Below, in pieces: positions 58,999 through 63,086 of a stretch of 63,086 nucleotides of DNA. Every line of letters starts with the position of its first letter. Positions within the stretch are counted from its first letter, which is position 1. The notes beneath the pieces are model-generated. The model did no database searches and was not told the origin of the DNA. It saw nothing but the letters and a program-made list of their open reading frames with translations. A program made the translations under genes and the position numbers. Origin of the DNA: CAZKRU01 sp964555235 (GTDB lineage: Bacteria > Verrucomicrobiota > Verrucomicrobiia > Methylacidiphilales > CAMAQI01); the NCBI GenBank assembly GCA_964555235.1, contig CAZKRU010000012.1:1-63086 (forward strand), in the 5' to 3' direction.

Positions 58999-60165
58999 TT
59001 ACTTGAAAAAGTTACGGGCTTTTTTGAAAAAGGATTGCTCTTGAGGATTTGTCTCCTCGTTGCAGGAATCGAGAAAGACTTGAAGCTTCTCGCGTTGCTC
59101 TTGGCTCAAATGCGTTGGCACTTCGACCGTGATTTTAACGAGAAGATCTCCAACTCCCCGTCCGCGAACATCGGGAATTCCTTTGTGGCGGAGTCGGAAA
59201 ACTTTTTCCGATTGAGTGCCTGCGGGAATTTTGAGAAGTGCAGCGCCTTCGAGAGTTGGCACTTTAATTTCTCCTCCCAGTGCGGCTTTTCCAAAGCTGA
59301 TGGGGACTTCGCAATAGAGGTCATTGCCGTCGCGTTGAAAAATTTCATGCGGCTGCACTTGGATGACGACATAAAGATCGCCCGAGGGAGCGCCATGCAC
59401 GCCGCCTTCGCCATTGCCTGCCGAGCGGAGACGGGAGCCCGTGTCGATTCCTGCGGGAATTTTCACCTTGATCTTGCTGCTTTGCTGAAGACGTCCGGCG
59501 CCGCGACATTTGTTGCACGGCTTTTCGACAATCTGACCATTGCCATGACAACGGGGACAGGTTTGTGCGACGGTGAAGAACGAACGGGAAACGGCGACTT
59601 GTCCCGTTCCCTGACACGTGGGACAGCGTTGAAGCTTGGTTCCCGGTTCTGCGCCGGAACCAGTGCATCGTTCACAGGTATCGAGTTTCCCAACGGAAAT
59701 TTCTTTTTCGCATCCGCGAGCGGCCTCTTCAAACGTCAATTCGAGATCGTAACGAAGGTCGGCGCCACGTCCGCGTTCTCCACGACTTCCCCCAAAGGCT
59801 TCTTCAAAAATACTCCCAAAAATTCCACTCCCGCCCCCGCCTCCACCCCCGCCTGCGCCGAAGACTTCACGGAAGACATCAAAGGGGTCATGGAATCCTG
59901 CTCCGCTCCCCGCAGCGGCTCCTCCCCCGCCTCCGGGACCAAAGGCGGCATGTCCGTAACGATCATAAGCCGCCCGTTTATCGGGATTGCTGAGAGCTTC
60001 GTAGGCCTCGCCGAGTTCCTTGAATTTTTCCTCAGCCGTTTTATCGCCGGGGTTTTTGTCCGGATGGTATTTGACCGCAAGCTTGCGATAGGATTTTTTG
60101 ATCTCCTCATCGGTTGCGGTGCGGTTCACTCCCAAAATTTCGTAATAATCCCGTTTCGTGGCCAT
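58999..60165 (-). CDS. dnaJ: Type I chaperone DnaJ
   Basis: A 388-residue co-chaperone. The J-domain occupies residues 1-70 with the HPD motif in KYHPDKNPGDK. A Gly/Phe-rich region (about 75-130, GGGGGGG...) follows. The zinc domain has four CxxCxGxG repeats: CERCTGSG, CPTCQGTG, CPRCHGNG and CNKCRGAG. The C-terminal substrate domains complete it. It delivers clients to DnaK and stimulates its ATPase. dnaK is not in this window. Its ATG lies 32 bases after grpE, and dnaX follows six bases later. Confidence 0.95.
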   Translation of the reverse strand: MATKRDYYEILGVNRTATDEEIKKSYRKLAVKYHPDKNPGDKTAEEKFKELGEAYEALSNPDKRAAYDRYGHAAFGPGGGGGAAAGSGAGFHDPFDVFREVFGAGGGGGGGGSGIFGSIFEEAFGGSRGERGRGADLRYDLELTFEEAARGCEKEISVGKLDTCERCTGSGAEPGTKLQRCPTCQGTGQVAVSRSFFTVAQTCPRCHGNGQIVEKPCNKCRGAGRLQQSSKIKVKIPAGIDTGSRLRSAGNGEGGVHGAPSGDLYVVIQVQPHEIFQRDGNDLYCEVPISFGKAALGGEIKVPTLEGAALLKIPAGTQSEKVFRLRHKGIPDVRGRGVGDLLVKITVEVPTHLSQEQREKLQVFLDSCNEETNPQEQSFFKKARNFFK

Positions 60166-60197
60166 TGAATTTTCTCAGATAAAGTGACGAGTCGCGC

Positions 60198-60731
60198 TCA
60201 ACGCGATTGTTCCTGAAGTTCGCTTTCAGGTGCTTTGGCGACAAAAACGGTCGCGGGCCGAAAGAGACGGTCTTTTAATTTATAACCCTTGCGCGCCTGG
60301 CTGATGACGGTTCCCTCTTTGTGATCCGTCGACTCCTGATGTCCGAGGGCTTCATGAAGATGTGGATCAAACGGTTGTCCCACGGCGTCGATCGGTTGAA
60401 GTCCCGTTTCACGGAGGAATTGTTGAAGTTGGGCAAAGACCATTTGAAATCCCTGGGCAATCGATTTGGCATCGGTCGCCGTTTGAGAAGCCTGCAATCC
60501 CAATTCAAAATTATCGATGATCGGAAGCAACTGTTCGAGAAGTCCTTCACCGGCGTATTTAATGGCTTCTTCTTTTTCGCGCTGCATCCGTTTCCGGGAA
60601 TTATCCCAGTCAGCTGCCATGCGAAGTAGCTTTTCCTTTAACTCCGTGATTTTGGTGGCGTCCTCATGTCCGTTCTCCCAAAGTTCGGAGCTGATCGTGA
60701 CGAAGGCGGGGGTTTTAATTTTCTCACTCAT
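60198..60731 (-). CDS. grpE: Nucleotide exchange factor GrpE
   Basis: A 177-residue protein. A charged N-terminal helix (about residues 20-65, ELKEKLLRMAADWDNSRKRMQREK) leads to the four-helix bundle and the beta-wing, with PFDPHLHEAL and GYKLKDRLFRPATVFVAK typical of the family. It releases ADP from DnaK. No CIRCE (TTAGCACTC-N9-GAGTGCTAA) sequence is visible upstream, as its ATG overlaps the phosphatase gene's stop by four bases. Expression therefore follows the phosphatase operon unless an internal promoter exists. Confidence 0.93.
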   Translation of the reverse strand: MSEKIKTPAFVTISSELWENGHEDATKITELKEKLLRMAADWDNSRKRMQREKEEAIKYAGEGLLEQLLPIIDNFELGLQASQTATDAKSIAQGFQMVFAQLQQFLRETGLQPIDAVGQPFDPHLHEALGHQESTDHKEGTVISQARKGYKLKDRLFRPATVFVAKAPESELQEQSR

Positions 60732-62170
60732 ACTGATTTCCGTTGGATAATGGCCAGGGTAATGTCGTCCATTTGAGCATGGCCGCTGCTAAACCGTTGG
60801 ACGCGTTCTACAATATTTTTGACTAAAACGTCAACCCCTTGATTTCCGGCAATTTTGAGCGCAGCGACGAGATTTTCGCGTCCAAATTCTTCACCGGATT
60901 CGTCGATCGCTTCGTTCAATCCGTCCGTGTAGAGGACGAGCGTATCGCCTGGTTTCATGGGGATTATTTTGTCTTCGATCACTTGATCGAAAATTTCTCC
61001 ATCATCGATTCCGAGCGCCATTCCGGGGGCTTGCGAGGGTTCGATGGTGCCAAAATCGGAGGTGCATAGCAGTGGCGCCTCGTGTCCGGCTCTTGCGAAA
61101 CGAGCTTCGCCGGTCAGTGTATCCACCACCGCGTAGATCATGGTAATAAACATATCTTTGCGGATATCGGGAAAGAGTTGGCGATTGACCGCGCGAAGCA
61201 CTTCGGCAGGAGAGGCGATTCCGATCGCTTTGCTGCGAAGAACGCTTCGGCACATGGCCATAATAATGGAGGCAGGAATTCCTTTTCCTGAGACATCCGC
61301 AATGGCAACGCCCCAGTAGCGGTCGCTGACTTGGATGAAATCGTAGTAATCGCCGCTGACCTGGAGTGCAGCAAGGTTCGTGGCGCAAAGATCAAAGTTC
61401 GGAATGTTCGGCGGGTTCGCAGGGAGAAGAATACGCTGGATTTCACTGGCGACCTGCAAATCATGATCCATCTTCCGCTTTTCCATCAATTGGGAATAGA
61501 GCTGGGCGCTATGAATGGCGTAAGCGGCTTGATCTCCGACCGACTTGAGAACTTCAAAATCGGATTCTCGAAAGGGGGTTCCGTCGTGGCGGTTTGCGAG
61601 GGCAATCACTCCGACGCGCTCTTTTTGGTAGAAAAGGGGAACCGCCAGGAAGGTTTTGACCTGGAGCGATTCCTCCCGGAATTTTGGAAAGCGCCGGTCA
61701 TGGCTGGCGTCCGGAATCCAGAGGTAATGATTTTCCCGTGCGACCTGGGCGATGATGTTATCGTCATCCAAGCCGATCAATTCATTTTTCAGAAAGGTTT
61801 CGAGGTATTCGTGGCGGGTGGCAATCTTGTCGGCAACCGATTCATCCACGGGGAAGGGAGGGGGGAAGACGCCGTGAACGACTTGGGCCTGAAATTTTTT
61901 AAGTTTCGGTTGCCAGAGGTAAATGATGCCGCCACGGGATTCGGTTACTTTTTCGGCACAGTTCAAAACGATTTGAAGTAATTGCGCGGGATCCATGTGT
62001 TCTGAAAAGGCATCACCGAGATCGTGCAAGAAATCGAAGATGATTTTCTTTTCCTGCTGCAGCGAGGAGAATCGGTCACGGAGCTCCAGTTCGCGTTGTT
62101 CCGTGAGATACCAGCGGCGCCAAAACCAGGAGCAAGCAAGCGTGAGAGTGAGTACGAGAAACCAAGCCAT
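60728..62170 (-). CDS. GAF-SpoIIE (PP2C) serine phosphatase, membrane-anchored
   Basis: A 480-residue regulator. One N-terminal membrane helix (about residues 2-18), a short coiled coil, a GAF domain (about 50-210, with HDLGDAFSEHMDPAQLLQ at its start) and a C-terminal PP2C-like SpoIIE phosphatase: GDYYDFIQVS, IADVSGKGIPAS, ARAGHEAPLL, LYTDGLNEAID and DDITLAII carry the metal-binding acids. It would dephosphorylate an anti-anti-sigma STAS protein; one is encoded 15 bases upstream. The GAF domain should sense a small ligand. It is co-transcribed with grpE, dnaJ, dnaX and ybaB. Confidence 0.9.
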   Translation of the reverse strand: MAWFLVLTLTLACSWFWRRWYLTEQRELELRDRFSSLQQEKKIIFDFLHDLGDAFSEHMDPAQLLQIVLNCAEKVTESRGGIIYLWQPKLKKFQAQVVHGVFPPPFPVDESVADKIATRHEYLETFLKNELIGLDDDNIIAQVARENHYLWIPDASHDRRFPKFREESLQVKTFLAVPLFYQKERVGVIALANRHDGTPFRESDFEVLKSVGDQAAYAIHSAQLYSQLMEKRKMDHDLQVASEIQRILLPANPPNIPNFDLCATNLAALQVSGDYYDFIQVSDRYWGVAIADVSGKGIPASIIMAMCRSVLRSKAIGIASPAEVLRAVNRQLFPDIRKDMFITMIYAVVDTLTGEARFARAGHEAPLLCTSDFGTIEPSQAPGMALGIDDGEIFDQVIEDKIIPMKPGDTLVLYTDGLNEAIDESGEEFGRENLVAALKIAGNQGVDVLVKNIVERVQRFSSGHAQMDDITLAIIQRKSV

Positions 62171-62184
62171 GAGGAGAGAGGGGA

Positions 62185-62682
62185 TCAGGTGTTATTCAAA
62201 CCGAGATCCTCTTTCAGATAGGCCACAACGTCTTTAAACTTGGCGACGTTCCGGGGATCGAGTTGGATCAGGGTTTGGTGAGCGGCGAGCATTTGATAGC
62301 CCGACTGGGTTTTATCGAGAGCCGGGGCTTCAATTGGAGCTAAATTCGTGGCTTTAAAATCAATGGCGCTGACATGGATGGTGAAGATACGATCAAGGCC
62401 TAGATTCTGAAGTAATTCCATATTTCGGGCGCTTGCATTCACGATATTGAGTTTTCCACCCGAAGCCCGGAGTTTGGAGCCCAGTCCGGCGAGCGTTCCC
62501 AAGAAGGTGCTATCGAGATAGGTGCACTCTTTTAAATCCAAATAAAATGCTGCAATTCCTTTTGTAAGGAGTTCGTTATAAAAGGCTTTCAAGAGGTGCG
62601 CATTCTGAAATGACCCCCGTCCAATGATCTGGGCTGAAGCCTGACTCTGCTCGCAGGCCACTAAAATTTTAGATTCTTCCAC
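62185..62682 (-). CDS. STAS-domain anti-sigma factor antagonist
   Basis: A 165-residue protein. Residues about 20-110 form a STAS domain with YLDLKECTYLDSTFLGTLAGL; the Ser in LDST matches the phosphorylated Ser of SpoIIAA/RsbV. The C-terminal 50 residues are an extra helical segment not found in short RsbV proteins. With the adjacent SpoIIE phosphatase it is the output switch of a partner-switching module; no anti-sigma kinase or sigma factor gene is in the window. It is first in this minus-strand operon; the upstream gap 62683-63086 would hold its promoter. Confidence 0.87.
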   Translation of the reverse strand: MEESKILVACEQSQASAQIIGRGSFQNAHLLKAFYNELLTKGIAAFYLDLKECTYLDSTFLGTLAGLGSKLRASGGKLNIVNASARNMELLQNLGLDRIFTIHVSAIDFKATNLAPIEAPALDKTQSGYQMLAAHQTLIQLDPRNVAKFKDVVAYLKEDLGLNNT

Positions 62683-62753
62683 GTTTGGAGCATAGGAAAA
62701 GAAGGCGGGGAGTCAATCTGATCGTTTCATTTGAAAAAGGCCTAGAAAACGAT

Positions 62754-63086
62754 GGCGGGAATGACGTTTTTAGAAAAAAGTACCCCGCCTTGCCGTCAGG
62801 ATAGGATCTTTCGACCACTGTATGATCAGGTCGGAAGCGGTCGCTTAGGATCCGCCTTCCAGTGAAGGCCCGGCGTCACGCTAGTGAGTGAGGCTTCCCT
62901 GTTTAATTCATTTATCGGAGGAGAGACATGTATCCGTGCCACGAACAAGGTAGGGTAAATAAGAAATAGCACAGGAATGAGCGAACGCCAATGGAAAAGG
63001 TCATTAGTGTCCAAAACAGAAAATGGCCCTTCACTGAGGGTCTCCCTTCGAGCCCTTGGAGGCTTTGAGGTCGATCCGGATCGTTG
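62754..63086. other. Hairpin-rich region without a supported gene
   Basis: The right end of the window holds no open frame with a good start. Stems are frequent: GGCGGG (62754-62759) with CCCGCC (62784-62789) around complementary T and A runs; GGAAGCGG with CCGCCTTCC near 62833-62863; and CCTTC-CAGT-GAAGG next to it. On the minus strand the first stem is followed by ATCGTTTTCT, like a terminator. This could be the end of a structured RNA or leader. It does not match an RNA family I can name, and the window edge cuts it. Confidence 0.3.

Noticed and set aside
58363..60168. Long open frame on the plus strand opposite dnaX and dnaJ
   Set aside because: It lies antisense to two clearly conserved genes, has no ribosome site and shows no domain. 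It arises from codon bias of the real genes.
62820..62870. Possible SRP RNA (CAGGTCGGAAG...)
   Set aside because: The conserved GGAAGCAGC asymmetric loop is missing and the flanking stems do not fit domain IV.
62826..63014. 62-codon minus-strand open frame at the right end
   Set aside because: It has a TTG start, no ribosome site, and overlaps stem-loop sequence; the composition does not look coding.
1..63086. CRISPR array, tRNA, rRNA, tmRNA, prophage or complete insertion sequence
   Set aside because: No regularly spaced direct repeats, cloverleaf-like sequence, rRNA signature, integrase or transposase gene was seen on either strand.

Overview
The window is a contiguous piece of a chromosome from an aerobic Gram-negative bacterium. 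It has outer-membrane efflux and rod-shape genes, an alternative complex III (ACIII), an A-type aa3 oxidase, GYF-domain membrane proteins and several families of short intergenic hairpin repeats. Together these suggest the PVC superphylum, probably Verrucomicrobiota. That placement is inferred from gene content; there is no rRNA here to test it. I found no tRNA, rRNA, CRISPR array, prophage or complete insertion sequence.

Layout. 1-2000: a sulfotransferase and a coiled-coil gene broken at an 11-T tract. 2218-13195: a ten-gene respiratory operon, actABCDEF, a small membrane-anchored protein, then homologues of cbb3 oxidase subunits CcoN, CcoO and CcoP. The CcoN homologue keeps its full length and fold but has none of the six histidines that bind haem b, haem b3 and CuB. 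It cannot be a normal oxidase, and this is the most unusual thing in the window. 13234-16323: a receiver-domain protein, two-subunit class I fumarase, a GT2 glycosyltransferase and TrmL. 16431-26696 (minus strand): metal homeostasis, namely metE, a small Cys/His exported protein, czcCBA-type efflux, an exported His-rich protein, a short COG0523 GTPase and a ZnuA-like protein; metR diverges from metE. 26788-36820: metR, then the cell-shape operon mreB, two tandem mreC genes, mreD, mrdA (PBP2), rodA, followed by rng and aroE. 36865-38482 (minus): an acyltransferase-like membrane protein and cyanase. 38588-45397: coxBA with intact metal ligands, a three-gene cluster of GYF/zinc-ribbon membrane proteins, ctaA and mgtC. 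45397-56864: a polysaccharide region (C-methyltransferase, sugar-nucleotide epimerase, GT61, CgeB-like and GT4 glycosyltransferases, Wzy-like polymerase), interrupted by two minus-strand housekeeping genes, panD and a lutA-like gene. 57041-62682 (minus): STAS protein, GAF-SpoIIE phosphatase, grpE, dnaJ, dnaX, ybaB. 62683-63086: no convincing gene, but hairpin-rich.

How the parts fit. ACIII oxidises quinol and passes electrons to c-type haems. With the adjacent CcoN-like protein catalytically dead, the likely oxygen-reducing enzyme is the aa3 oxidase at 38588-41302, whose haem A would be made with the help of CtaA. The CcoO and CcoP homologues, each with an intact CxxCH haem site, could carry electrons between them. 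The SpoIIE phosphatase and STAS protein look like half of a partner-switching system, here linked to chaperone genes. Copies of one roughly 80-base hairpin element sit between convergent genes at three places.
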